DNA of 64,000 nt, taken from JAJDXW01 sp965243335. Lineage in GTDB: Bacteria; Pseudomonadota; Gammaproteobacteria; HK1. The first letter of the stretch is position 1; every line of letters begins with the position of its first letter. The stretch covers positions 4,216,001 through 4,280,000 of the forward strand of contig OZ251545.1 of NCBI GenBank assembly GCA_965243335.1, written 5' to 3'. The notes under the pieces are model-generated. The model searched no databases, was not told the origin of the DNA, and was given only the letters and a program-made list of their open reading frames with translations. The translations under genes were made by a program, and so were the position numbers. Of this stretch, positions 25,301-33,649 are shown one piece after another.

Positions 25301-25759
25301 TCACCCGGAATCCGGAACCGCGGGAGCCTCCCTCCACCAGGACTTGTCCACCAGCTCAACGGCGTGATCCTTCTGCCGACGCCTTCTCTCCTCCCCGGTG
25401 ACGTTCAGAAAGATGTCCGCGTGGCATCTGTTCTGCGGTGTAGGGGTTGCCTCGACGGTCCTCCCGTTCATCGCGGCGTCCCGGACCTTCAGGACAGCCC
25501 ACCCATAGAACTGCCGGGGAGGCTCACGGTTCCGCGCCTGCTCCCGGGACCACCCGGCCAATTCATCGATCGGCGCATGGTCCATCCGGTCGACCGAGAT
25601 CGACTCGGCCTGTTCGCGCTCCAGGAAGACATCCATGTGGATGCGGCCGACTTTGCGCGCACGGTCGCGCCTCCGCCGCGAGAACACGGCTCGGCCCAGA
25701 TCTTCGTTCGCATCCAGCTCCGCCGACGGCGCTTGGGTCGATCGCGATCCCGTGTTCAC
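25301..25759 (-). CDS. Unknown protein C of a coupled three-gene cassette
   Basis: About 152 residues, not recognised. The start is taken as GTG at 25759, which overlaps the stop of gene B (GTGA); the longer open frame upstream overlaps gene B entirely. The N-terminal half is arginine-rich with 'MDVFLEREQAESISVDRMDH'. The C-terminal half contains 'FYGWAVLKVRDAAMNGR', 'VEATPTPQNRCHADIFLN' and 'DHAVELVDKSWWR'. No signal peptide or membrane segment. As the last gene of the cassette it might be an effector, but nothing proves it. Confidence 0.6.
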   Translation of the reverse strand: MNTGSRSTQAPSAELDANEDLGRAVFSRRRRDRARKVGRIHMDVFLEREQAESISVDRMDHAPIDELAGWSREQARNREPPRQFYGWAVLKVRDAAMNGRTVEATPTPQNRCHADIFLNVTGEERRRRQKDHAVELVDKSWWREAPAVPDSG

Positions 25760-26469
25760 CACGTCGACAGCAGGTTCGTCTGAAACGCCGTCGGGAACGG
25801 GAGGGCTGTTGCGGCCGCCCCCGAAAAGGCGGTTCCATCCGGCGTCAGGCGGCGCAGTTGATCCAGGACGAATGCATCGGGAAGGTCCAAGGAAGTCTGG
25901 TAGTGGGCGCGCCGGCTCCTGCCGTCGACGTACGCATGGCAGTCCGCCCGCCCGCCGTCGCTCAACAGGATGACGACGGTGCCCGGCACGCCGGGCGACT
26001 TGAAATGCAGGGCGATCTCGGCATCCTGCGTGGGGTAGACGGAAGGCGCCAGCGGAGTCCACGCCAAGGCCCTGACGAGCCTTTCCGCCTCCGCCTTGGT
26101 GGTATCGCTGACTTGGGGAAGATCATCCTCCGCGATCTCGTCGTCGACCTCCGCCAGCTCCGCCAAGGCGTCCGTGAGCCAGTGCGGCTCCGGCAGGTGG
26201 AACCGCCCGTACGCGTCGAACGCGCGTGCCTCACTTGATGACGTCGTGTTCGGATCACCCGACGGCGCCCGCTTCCGCGGCGTCACCAAAGCGAAGCTCG
26301 GCTGCGGCAGCGCAGTCCGACCGCTCCCGAAGGCTCGGATGCCTGATTCGAGGCTGGGAACTTCGTATCCCGCGCCGTTTTCCGCCAGGAACCGCGCAAC
26401 GTCTTCCGGCCCAATCCGCGGACGCTCATGGGCGTCGTCTGTCGAGACGTTCCCGTACTGTGCAGCCAT
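25756..26469 (-). CDS. Unknown protein B of a coupled three-gene cassette
   Basis: A 237-residue soluble protein, not recognised. The ATG at 26469 overlaps the TGA of gene A by one base (TGATG), which fixes the start; a GTG one codon earlier is possible. The middle is polar and serine-rich, and the C-terminal part contains 'TVVILLSDGGRADCHAYVDG' and 'SLDLPDAFVLDQLRRL', which looks like a compact alpha/beta domain. Overlaps on both sides mean it is produced in fixed proportion to A and C. Confidence 0.6.
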   Translation of the reverse strand: MAAQYGNVSTDDAHERPRIGPEDVARFLAENGAGYEVPSLESGIRAFGSGRTALPQPSFALVTPRKRAPSGDPNTTSSSEARAFDAYGRFHLPEPHWLTDALAELAEVDDEIAEDDLPQVSDTTKAEAERLVRALAWTPLAPSVYPTQDAEIALHFKSPGVPGTVVILLSDGGRADCHAYVDGRSRRAHYQTSLDLPDAFVLDQLRRLTPDGTAFSGAAATALPFPTAFQTNLLSTW

Positions 26470-27170
26470 CACTCGCCCTCGCAGTCAAGTCCGACCGCCC
26501 GATCCGCCAGCTTATCGACGCGGCCGAGGAGCCGTATCTGATCGTCGGATCCCGCGGGATCTGGCGACAACACGTAAACCGACGTATGCACGAGCACGGC
26601 GTTGTCGATCAACAGTGATTTCTCGACCGACCGCCGCAACACCCAATCTCCCCCCTCTCCTGACAACACGATCTGAGTGGACGGCAGGCACTTAACGTTC
26701 GCTTCGGACTTCATCAACTCGTCCGCTTCCGCCGGCATGAACTGATCGAGGTAGGCATCCGCAGCGCCCGCTTCCAGCGCCTCCATGTCCGCAAACGCCT
26801 GGAGCGACAACCGGCCCAAGCCGTGGTCTCCAAGAGCGCCGGCGAGCCATTCCGATGCCCTGCGCACCGTTTCCTGGACGATGGGGTCGTTTTTCCGCTT
26901 CACGTTCTCGAAATCGAGCCGCAACGCGTCCGGCGCCAGGACGATGCTGCACGCACCACCGAAGAGCTGGCATCTACACTGCAGATCATCCAGTGCAAAG
27001 GCCGGGGTCACGCTGAAGTTCCGCGGGCCGATCGGAAGCCAGTCACGGAACCCGTCGGCAATTCCGCTGATGAACTTCGACTGCGCCGACGGCCAATCCG
27101 CGATGAACCGGGTCAGCTTGACGCTGACGTTGATCGTCGCGTCGTGATGGCGAACCCGAAGGACCTTCAT
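26469..27170 (-). CDS. Unknown protein A of a coupled three-gene cassette
   Basis: A 233-residue soluble protein starting MKVLRVRHHDATINVSVKLT. The alternation of strands and helices and segments such as 'GGACSIVLAPDALRLDFENV' and 'LSLQAFADMEALEAGAADAY' faintly recall TIGR04255-type proteins, a family of unknown function found near defence genes; this is weak. First gene of the operon. Base composition is more balanced than in the metabolic backbone. No promoter is evident. Confidence 0.6.
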   Translation of the reverse strand: MKVLRVRHHDATINVSVKLTRFIADWPSAQSKFISGIADGFRDWLPIGPRNFSVTPAFALDDLQCRCQLFGGACSIVLAPDALRLDFENVKRKNDPIVQETVRRASEWLAGALGDHGLGRLSLQAFADMEALEAGAADAYLDQFMPAEADELMKSEANVKCLPSTQIVLSGEGGDWVLRRSVEKSLLIDNAVLVHTSVYVLSPDPAGSDDQIRLLGRVDKLADRAVGLDCEGE

Positions 27171-27357
27171 ATACCCAGCCCTTCACCAGCCCACGGAAGG
27201 AAGCCCCCGCCGGATCGATGCGGGATCAGCCAGGGCGGCCCTGAAGTCATGGCCGCCCGCCTCCAGAATCCGATTCGGACGCTCGAACAGGGACGGGCCC
27301 GCGGCGCCGTCCGGCCCGACCCGGCAAGGCTGCCGATCCGGAGAGGCGTGCGGCGCA

Positions 27358-27576
27358 TCAGGAGCCCGGCCGGGGGTTCGCATGGTCGGTCGTCGTGGTG
27401 CGCGACGGCCTCTTGGTCGCTGCGCGACAGGAACCGAGCCCGCGATCGGCGGTGCGCCAGTCGCCGTACACGCGCATGATCTCGGGGATGCCCGGGCGCT
27501 TGAGGGACTTCTCGAGCAGCGCGGCGTGCGCCCGCGCCCGCTCGGAGGTCTTCGCTTGGTCGGACCGCCCGCTCAT
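27358..27576 (-). CDS. Small hypothetical protein
   Basis: About 72 residues: an N-terminal polar helix then 'SLKRPGIPEIMRVYGDWRTA' and a threonine-rich tail. The 'RPGIPEIMRVYGDW' segment looks like a conserved short family of unknown function. The ATG at 27576 has GGGGGA 7 bp upstream; ATGs at 27582 and 27591 are alternatives. It lies upstream of the three-gene cassette on the same strand with a 187-bp gap that shows no other gene. Confidence 0.5.
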   Translation of the reverse strand: MSGRSDQAKTSERARAHAALLEKSLKRPGIPEIMRVYGDWRTADRGLGSCRAATKRPSRTTTTDHANPRPGS

Positions 27577-27747
27577 CGTCATGTCCCCCATCGGCTCGAA
27601 CACCGGCTCGACCGCACGCAATCGGGCCGGCCCCCGCTTCCTCCGGTCCACGACGGCATCGTAGCATGGACCTCTCTACCCGGGCCCTCTCTGCCTCTCG
27701 ATCGTCGCCGGCCACCCCGCCCGCCGAACCCGTCGTTCATGCTCCCG

Positions 27748-27840
27748 CCCCTCGGGCGAGCGCTGGTAGAGCGTGTTCCCGCGCCGGTCGAAGCCGACCT
27801 TCTCGGCCACCGCCGTGAAGATCGGGAAAATACCAAGCTT
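27748..27840 (-). pseudogene. Fragment resembling type I restriction N-6 methylase
   Basis: The minus-strand reading 'FTAVAEKVGFDRRGNTLYQR' followed by 'SPEG' is very like the conserved segment of HsdM-type N-6 adenine methylases ('AEKxGxDxRGNxLYxR..xG'). It has no start, no catalytic NPPY/NPPF motif and no continuation on either side, so it is a remnant. An intact hsdM of a different arrangement lies at 54941-57397. Confidence 0.45.
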
Positions 27841-27879
27841 CGGCGGCGGTGCGCCGGATGGGCACCCGCACACGACGGG

Positions 27880-27970
27880 CATGGCCCGGCGTCCGGAGGG
27901 CGCCTCCTCGACGCCCATCAGAGCCGGACGGATGACGTGCCGCCACGCCGGACAGACTATTTGCTCCTGA
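27880..27970 (-). mobile_element. Decayed insertion-sequence end
   Basis: From about 27898 the sequence matches 42158-42227: 'GGGCGCCTCCTC', 'CGCCCATC', then CCGGACGGATGACGTGC (27924) and CCGGACAGACTATTTGCTCCT (27948). Two tandem related copies start exactly 24 bp apart at both places. At 42183 the same pair flanks a transposase N-terminus, so this is a solo, degenerate end of the same IS type. Confidence 0.55.
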
Positions 27971-28161
27971 CGGCTCCTGACCTTCGGGCTGGCCCTTCGG
28001 CACGGCTCTGGTATCATCGGCGGCCCGCACGGGCGCAGCCTGACGGGCGGCAGGCGCAGCCCCGGCTGCGAAGGCGTGCGGAACCCGTTGCGACCCCGCC
28101 CCACCGGGGAGGGAGGAGCCGCCGGCCGGAGAGCCGGAGACAATAGAAACGAGGTGAGCCC

Positions 28162-28437
28162 GTGAGTGACGAGACCGACGATCAGCGTACGTTCAAGCTT
28201 GTATCCATCGAAAAATCCGCACCTCCTGCCGAGAAAGCCAAGGGAACCTGGTATCGCTACGTCATCAAGAACGAGCTGACGAGCATCCAGGGATACGCCC
28301 GCGGGTCGCGGGTCACGGTGGCGAACAACGCCAACCGCTACGTGAAGGCGTTGAACGCGAAGAACGACCCGTCCCGGGCCACGGGGCCGTGGGCGACGCA
28401 GCGCCGCAAGGCCGCGGCCGCCGCCAACAACAAGTAG
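28162..28437 (+). CDS. Small conserved hypothetical protein
   Basis: A 91-residue basic cytosolic protein. The part 'GTWYRYVIKNELTSIQGYAR' followed by 'GSRVTVANNANRYVKALNAK' looks like a short conserved family seen in other proteobacteria; I do not know its function. It ends with an alanine/asparagine tail. Start GTG 28162. It converges on the CoA-transferase gene with only 12 bp between stops. Confidence 0.65.
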   Translation: MSDETDDQRTFKLVSIEKSAPPAEKAKGTWYRYVIKNELTSIQGYARGSRVTVANNANRYVKALNAKNDPSRATGPWATQRRKAAAAANNK

Positions 28438-28449
28438 CCGCCCTCCCCC

Positions 28450-29616
28450 TCAGTCGGCGGCTTCGGCTTCCTCGCCCGCGAGCCACTCGCGGGCGACTTC
28501 CCGGGTGTGCTCGCCGAGGAGGGGGGCCGGGCGCCGCACCCCGCCCGGGGTCTCGGAGAGCTTGACCGGGACGCCGAGCGTGCGCATGGGCCCCGCCTTG
28601 GGATGCTCGACCTCGGCGACCATCCCGCGCGCGATGGTCTGGGGGTCGCGCAGCATCTCCGCGTGGTTCAGCACCGGGCCGGCGGGAACCCCGGCTTCCT
28701 CGAAACGCTCGCACCAGAAGTCGGTCGTCTGCCGCCGGAACCAGGGGTCGAGCGCGGCCTCCAGCGCACGGACGTTGCGCACCCGGTCCGGCTTGGTCCG
28801 GAACCGCGGGTCCTCCGTCAATTCTTCGCACCCGAGGATCCCGCACACCGTCCGCCAGAACCCTTCCGAGGCGGCGCCGATGGTCATGTACCCGTCGGCG
28901 GTCGCGAAGAGCTGGTAGGGAGCGCTGCCGCGGTGGCTCTGCCCGAGCCGCTCCGGCACGTCCCCATTGGCGAACACCCCCGCCGCCTCGTACACCCCGA
29001 GCGCGATGCCCGCCTCGTAGAGCGAGGTGTCGACGTGCTGCCCCCGCCCGGTGCGCTCCCGGACGGCGAGCGCGGCGAGGATGCCGACCGCCGCGTTCAT
29101 GCCCCCGCAGAGGTCGGTGACGGGAACCGGGATGCGGTACGGAGGGCCGTCCGGCGGGCCGTTGATGCTCATGAGCCCGGTCATCCCGCAGGCGATGAGG
29201 TCGAACCCGCCGCGCGGCGCATACGGCCCGGTCTGCCCGAAGCCCGAGATGGAGCAGTAGACGAGCCGCGGGTTGAGGGCGCGCATCGCGTCGTAGCCGA
29301 CCCCGATCCGGGCCGCGGTCCCCGGCCGGAAGTTCTCGACGAGCACGTCCGCGGTGGCCGCGAGCCGCTTGAACAGGGCGAGGTCGCCGGGGTCCTTGAG
29401 GTCGAGGGCGACCGAACGCTTGTTGCGGTTCCAGAGCATGAACGGCGCGCTCTCACCCTCGACGAACGGGGGGGTGCCCCGCATGTCGTCGCCGGCGCCG
29501 GGGCGTTCGACCTTGACCACGTCCGCGCCGTGGTCGGCGAGGATCATCGCGCACCAGGGGCCGGAGAGATGGGTCGTGAGGTCGAGCACCCGCAGGTGCG
29601 ACAGGGACATGGTCAT
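28450..29616 (-). CDS. CaiB/BaiF family (class III) CoA-transferase
   Basis: A 388-residue CoA-transferase. It has 'HLRVLDLTTHLSGPWCAMIL', 'GADVVKVERPGAGDDMRG', 'NRNKRSVALDLKDP', 'NFRPGTAARIGVGYDAM' and the aspartate region 'PVTDLCGGMNAAVGILAAL', all typical of the family. It is more distant from formyl-CoA transferase than the gene at 1-748, so the substrate is unknown. The ATG at 29616 has GGGAGGA 7 bp upstream. A MITE-like element sits 78 bp upstream. Confidence 0.88.
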   Translation of the reverse strand: MTMSLSHLRVLDLTTHLSGPWCAMILADHGADVVKVERPGAGDDMRGTPPFVEGESAPFMLWNRNKRSVALDLKDPGDLALFKRLAATADVLVENFRPGTAARIGVGYDAMRALNPRLVYCSISGFGQTGPYAPRGGFDLIACGMTGLMSINGPPDGPPYRIPVPVTDLCGGMNAAVGILAALAVRERTGRGQHVDTSLYEAGIALGVYEAAGVFANGDVPERLGQSHRGSAPYQLFATADGYMTIGAASEGFWRTVCGILGCEELTEDPRFRTKPDRVRNVRALEAALDPWFRRQTTDFWCERFEEAGVPAGPVLNHAEMLRDPQTIARGMVAEVEHPKAGPMRTLGVPVKLSETPGGVRRPAPLLGEHTREVAREWLAGEEAEAAD

Positions 29617-29976
29617 GTCGGTCCTCCCGGACGTCCCGCGTGTTCCGCCGGAGTATAACCCCGCCCCCGCTCCCGCCCGTCTGGCTGCCGGGAGGCATGT
29701 GCGCTGCTCACAACTTATTGATATATAGAATGGAGAGCGAGGTTCGAGTATTTCTTGCCCTACGGGGACGGCGTTCTCGTCCGCCCCCTGCTCGCCGTAG
29801 CGTTCGAGGTTCATCGCGTCCCGCGTCGCTGGGGACGCTCCTGGGTACGCCGGCGTACCCAGGGGGGTTGGCGAGCGGTGTGCCTGGCGAAAACCCCACC
29901 GCGCACATGCTGCGGCGTGGATGAGGCGGGTCGGGGGCGATACCATGACGGCACGCGGAAGCATGGGGCCGGATCG
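29617..29976. other. Divergent intergenic region occupied by a repeat
   Basis: The 360 bp between the CoA-transferase and the divergent aminotransferase is largely filled by the MITE-like element at 29695-29910. The remaining flanks must hold the promoters; none stands out. Confidence 0.5.
29695..29910. repeat. MITE-like element, complete copy (216 bp)
   Basis: The termini GCATGTGCGC (29695-29704) and GCGCACATGC (29901-29910) are perfect 10-bp inverted repeats. The left part matches the copies at 23045 and 16836 ('CTTATTGATATATAG', 'GGGGACGGCGTT'); the right part 'TGCCTGGCGAAAACCCCACC' matches the right end at 23365. In the middle is a perfect 24-bp palindrome (29840-29863, arms CCTGGGTACGCC). 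No coding potential. Confidence 0.75.
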
Positions 29977-31320
29977 ATGACGAGCGGACGCAACCTGACC
30001 CTCGACGGGGCGCTCGCGGAGGCGACCGAGCGCTACGTCTCGGCCAACCCGGCGAGCGCCGCCCGCTACGAGGACGCGCGCCGGTCGCTCCCCGGCGGCA
30101 ACACCCGCACGGTGCTGTTCTACGACCCGTTCCCCCTCGCGATGGCGAAGGGCGAGGGGGCGCGCCTGCGGGACCTCGACGGCCACGAGTACCGGGACTT
30201 CCTCGGCGAGTACACCGCGGGGCTCTACGGACACTCCCACCCCCGGATCCTCGGCGAGGTCCGGGAGGCGCTCAGTACCGGGATCGTCCTCGGGGCCCCG
30301 AACCGCTTCGAGGTGGAGCTGGCGGAGCTGGTCTGCGCCCGCTTCCCTTCCATCGACCGGGTGCGCTTCTGCAACTCCGGGACCGAGGCGAACCTGATGG
30401 CCATCGGGCTCGCCCGCGCCGCGACGGGGCGGGAGAAGGTGCTCGTCTTCGAGGGCGCGTACCACGGCAGCGTGCTGTTCTTCAAGGAGGGGGAGAGCGG
30501 CCCGGTGAACGCGCCGTTCCGGTTCGTGTTCGCCCCCTACAACGATACGGAGGCGGCCCTCGCGGCGATCGAGCGCCACGGCGCCGAGCTCGCGGCCATC
30601 CTCGTCGAGCCGATGATGGGCTCGGGGGGCTGCATCGAGGGCGATCCGGAGTTCCTCGGAGCCCTGCGCGAGGCGGCCGACCGCCGCGGCGCGGTCCTCG
30701 TCTTTGACGAGGTGATGACCTCACGGCTCGGACCGGGAGGGCGGCAGGGCCAGCTCGGGATCCTTCCCGACCTGACGACCCTCGGAAAGTACATTGGCGG
30801 CGGCCTCACCTTCGGCGGGTTCGGCGGGCGCGCCGACCTCATGGAGCGTTTCGACCCGCGCCGCCCGGACGCGATCCCCCATGCCGGGACCTTCAACAAC
30901 AACGTCCTCACCATGTCGGCGGGCATCGCGGGCCTGCGGGACGTCTTCACCCCGGAAGAGGCGGTGCGGCTGAACGCGAACGGCGACACGTTGCGCGGGC
31001 GGCTGCAGGAGATCGCCGACGAGCGCGGGGTTCCCTTCCGGGCGACCGGCTGCGGCTCGATCATCGGGCTCCACTGGCAGGCGGGGCCGATCCGCCGCCC
31101 GTCCGATACCGCCGCCACCCCGCCCGCCGCGCGCGCGCTCTCCCACCTCGAGATGATCCGCCGCGGCTTCTACTTCGCGCGGCGGGGCTTCCTCAGCCTC
31201 TCGCTTCCCCTCGATGCGGGCGACTACGACGACTTCGCGGGCGCCTTCGCCGACTTCCTCGACGAGCACCGGGGGGTGCTGTCGGACGGGGCCGCGGCGC
31301 GCCGGACGGCGGCTCAGTAG
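29977..31320 (+). CDS. Class III PLP-dependent aminotransferase (glutamate-1-semialdehyde aminomutase-like)
   Basis: A 447-residue fold-type I aminotransferase. 'RFCNSGTEANLMAIGLARA' binds the cofactor phosphate, 'VFEGAYHGS' stacks on PLP, 'VLVFDEVMTSRLG' holds the aspartate, and 'TLGKYIGGGLTFGGFGGR' holds the PLP lysine. The pattern is closest to glutamate-1-semialdehyde 2,1-aminomutase relatives, but an N-terminal extension and catabolic context suggest an omega-aminotransferase or decarboxylating enzyme. Start ATG 29977. The 3' end overlaps the converging cupin gene by 7 bp. Confidence 0.87.
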   Translation: MTSGRNLTLDGALAEATERYVSANPASAARYEDARRSLPGGNTRTVLFYDPFPLAMAKGEGARLRDLDGHEYRDFLGEYTAGLYGHSHPRILGEVREALSTGIVLGAPNRFEVELAELVCARFPSIDRVRFCNSGTEANLMAIGLARAATGREKVLVFEGAYHGSVLFFKEGESGPVNAPFRFVFAPYNDTEAALAAIERHGAELAAILVEPMMGSGGCIEGDPEFLGALREAADRRGAVLVFDEVMTSRLGPGGRQGQLGILPDLTTLGKYIGGGLTFGGFGGRADLMERFDPRRPDAIPHAGTFNNNVLTMSAGIAGLRDVFTPEEAVRLNANGDTLRGRLQEIADERGVPFRATGCGSIIGLHWQAGPIRRPSDTAATPPAARALSHLEMIRRGFYFARRGFLSLSLPLDAGDYDDFAGAFADFLDEHRGVLSDGAAARRTAAQ

Positions 31321-32375
31321 TTGATCGCGGGGTTGTCGCCGGGATAGATGGTTCCGACCACCAGCATCCCTTCGGGGCTGGTCGCCTCGAGGGAGTGGAG
31401 CTGCTTTCGCGGCAGGAAGACGACGTCCCCCGCCTCGACCGGGGCCTTGAGGTTCTCGGTCCACATGCAGCCCGCGCCGGCGAGGATGATCAGCGCCTCC
31501 TCGTAGAGGTGGCGGTGGGGCTCGGCCTTCGAGGGCGGTATGTGGCCGATGAACTGGGTGACCACTTTCGAGCCCACCGACCGGTCGACGAGCATCTGGA
31601 AGTAGCGGTTGGCCATGCCCTGCCGCTGGGAAGGGTCGAGCGGAACGACCCGCTCCGGGTGGTCCGCGTCGAAGTCGTCCGGCATCCGGTCCGGCCATTC
31701 GGGCGCGTCCGCGCGCGGGCACGCCGACGCGAGGAACGTGACGGGGGCGCCGCCCTTTCCCGCGACGCGGAACCCCTCCCCGGGGGCGACGTAGACCCCG
31801 GAGTGGGTCGGAGCGGCGAACGTCCTCCCCGAGATCGCGACCTCGGCCTCCCCCTTGGCGATGAACAGGACCACGTCGCGCTCCCCGAAGGCGACCACCG
31901 GCGGATCGCCGGCCCCGCCGGTCTCGAAGTGGAACTGCGACTGGTGGATCGATCCGAGCTCCGGCCCGATGACCGTGCAGTAGCGGAGCGCGCCCCGCCC
32001 GGCCCTGGGCGCGCGCTCGGGCGAGAAGACGTAGCAGCCTCCGTTGAGGACGGCTCGGCCCCCCGTTCCGCGGGCCGCCTCCGGGATCGCCCGGTTCGCC
32101 TCGCTCTCGGGGTCGTCCTCCGGGTAGTCGGCGAGGAGGTCGTTGTGCGAGCCGTCGCAGAACGGGGGGGTCTTCGTGTGCTTGCACCCGCAGAACAGGA
32201 CCTCCTCGCCCTGCTCGCCGGCCACGTAGCGCACGGGCCGGAGCCCGGTTCCCCGGTGGCTGCCGTCGCACCAGGGCTGGGAGCGGCTCCGCCCGCAACC
32301 GCACCAGAGGCAGGCCCGGCCCGGATCGAGCTCGGTGTAGTACGCCTTGTAGCGGGCAACGTGAGGCTGGCTCAT
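31314..32375 (-). CDS. Double CDGSH iron-sulfur and cupin fusion protein
   Basis: A 353-residue protein. Two CDGSH [2Fe-2S] motifs fill residues ~20-78: 'CGCGRSRSQPWCDGSH' and 'FCGCKHTKTPPFCDGSH', each with three Cys and one His. The rest holds cupin barrels; the second shows 'EPHRHLYEEALIILAGAG' and 'KQLHSLEATSPEG', a complete metal-binding set. CDGSH proteins handle redox or cluster transfer, and cupins often catalyse oxygenation. It follows kynureninase by 29 bp on the same strand, hinting at aromatic or tryptophan-derived substrates. The reaction is unknown. Confidence 0.8.
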   Translation of the reverse strand: MSQPHVARYKAYYTELDPGRACLWCGCGRSRSQPWCDGSHRGTGLRPVRYVAGEQGEEVLFCGCKHTKTPPFCDGSHNDLLADYPEDDPESEANRAIPEAARGTGGRAVLNGGCYVFSPERAPRAGRGALRYCTVIGPELGSIHQSQFHFETGGAGDPPVVAFGERDVVLFIAKGEAEVAISGRTFAAPTHSGVYVAPGEGFRVAGKGGAPVTFLASACPRADAPEWPDRMPDDFDADHPERVVPLDPSQRQGMANRYFQMLVDRSVGSKVVTQFIGHIPPSKAEPHRHLYEEALIILAGAGCMWTENLKAPVEAGDVVFLPRKQLHSLEATSPEGMLVVGTIYPGDNPAINY

Positions 32376-32404
32376 CGCGTGTTCCCGTTCCGCGCCGGAT
32401 CGAG

Positions 32405-33649
32405 CTAGATCGAGACGGCCTGGTACTTCGGGTCCCGCCACGCCTCGCGCGCGAGCACGTCCTCGATGATCTCCACCGCCCGCCAGACGTCCTCGTGGCG
32501 ATGGTAGAGCGGGCTCATCGCGAGGCGGATGGAGTTCGGGGCCCGGAACGAGCAGAGCAGGCCGTGGTCGACCAGGGCCTCGCTGACCGGCCCGGCCCCG
32601 GGGTGGCGGAAGGAGACGTGGCCGCCCCGGTGGGGGTAGTGGCGGGGGGAGTTGATCCCGACCCCGAGGGGGCCGCACTTCTCGTCCAGGAGGGCGATGA
32701 GGGTCTCGGTCAGGGACTCGTGCTTCCTCGCCGCGTCCTCCCGCCGCACCTCGCGCCAGACGTCGGCCGCCGCCGCGAAGACCTCGTTCGCGATGACCGG
32801 CGGGGTGCCGGTGAGGTGGCGGGCCGCGCCCGGGTCCGGCTCGTACTCGGCGAGGAACCGGTCCCACTTCGCATGGCCCATCCAGCCGGAGATGGCCGGC
32901 CAGGCGCCTCCCTGATGGGCCGGGTCCACGTACAGGAACGCGGGGCCGCCCGGCCCGCCGCACAGGTACTTGTAGCCGCAGCCGACCGCGAAATCCGTCC
33001 CGGCCCCGGTGAGGTCCACGTCCAGCGCGCCGGCGGAGTGGGAGAGGTCCCAGACCGTCAGGGCGTCGACGGCCCGGGCGCGTTCGTTCATCTCCGCGAG
33101 GTCCCAGCGTTCGCTCGTGCGGTAGTCGGTGTGGCTGAGGTAGAGGAGGGCGACGTCGCGGTCGATCCGGTCGAGGAGGCGCTCCCGGGTCTCCGCGGTC
33201 CGTATCCGGGCTTCGACCCCGAGGTCGTTCAGCAGCCGGACAAAGCCCTGCGCGACGTGCAGGTCGGTGGGGAAGTTGTGGGACTCCGTCAGGATCACGT
33301 CCCCGCCCCGGCGGAGCCTCCAGGCGTGGGCGATGACCTTGAACAGGTTGACGGTGGTGTTGTCGCAGACGACCACGTCCCCGGGACCCGCCCCGATCAC
33401 GTGGGCGATGGCGGCGCCGAGCTGGCGCGGCCGCTCCACCCACCCCTCGCTCGTCCACGCCCGCCGGCTCTTGTCGCGCCAGCATTCCGTCAGCAGCCGG
33501 CGGACTCGATCCGGCGCGTCCGCCGGCATGGCCCCCATGGAGTTCGCGTCGAAGTGGAGGCGGCCGGACGCGGGGCGGGCGAACCGGTCCGCGAAGGCGG
33601 CGAGGGGGTCGCGGCGGTCGAGGCCGCGGCAGGTCTCGAGGGTGTGCAA
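32405..33649 (-). CDS. kynU: Kynureninase
   Basis: A 414-residue PLP enzyme that cleaves kynurenine to anthranilate and alanine. Features are 'HFDANSMGAMP' near residue 35, 'DNTTVNLFKVI', 'LYLSHTDYRTSERWD', 'VWDLSHSAGALDVDL' and the PLP lysine in 'GCGYKYLCGGPGGPAF'. 'NSPRHYPHRGGHVSF' near residue 320 is also characteristic. No ATG lies near the expected N-terminus; a TTG at 33649 gives normal family length and is chosen, with no strong ribosome-binding site. Forms a pair with the CDGSH/cupin gene. Confidence 0.88.
   Translation of the reverse strand: MHTLETCRGLDRRDPLAAFADRFARPASGRLHFDANSMGAMPADAPDRVRRLLTECWRDKSRRAWTSEGWVERPRQLGAAIAHVIGAGPGDVVVCDNTTVNLFKVIAHAWRLRRGGDVILTESHNFPTDLHVAQGFVRLLNDLGVEARIRTAETRERLLDRIDRDVALLYLSHTDYRTSERWDLAEMNERARAVDALTVWDLSHSAGALDVDLTGAGTDFAVGCGYKYLCGGPGGPAFLYVDPAHQGGAWPAISGWMGHAKWDRFLAEYEPDPGAARHLTGTPPVIANEVFAAAADVWREVRREDAARKHESLTETLIALLDEKCGPLGVGINSPRHYPHRGGHVSFRHPGAGPVSEALVDHGLLCSFRAPNSIRLAMSPLYHRHEDVWRAVEIIEDVLAREAWRDPKYQAVSI

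Larger units (their letters stand above)
27592..28161. other. Gene-poor region with relics
   Basis: No intact gene is seen. It holds a fragment resembling a type I DNA methyltransferase and an insertion-sequence end, listed separately. The 190 bp before the small gene at 28162 show nothing recognisable. Confidence 0.5.

Noticed and set aside
27167..27715. 182-codon minus-strand frame
   Set aside because: Arg/Ala-rich and in a different frame from the more plausible small protein at 27358-27576.
23484..28440. att site from the tRNA-Arg 3' end
   Set aside because: No second copy of the tRNA 3' segment and no integrase were found downstream.
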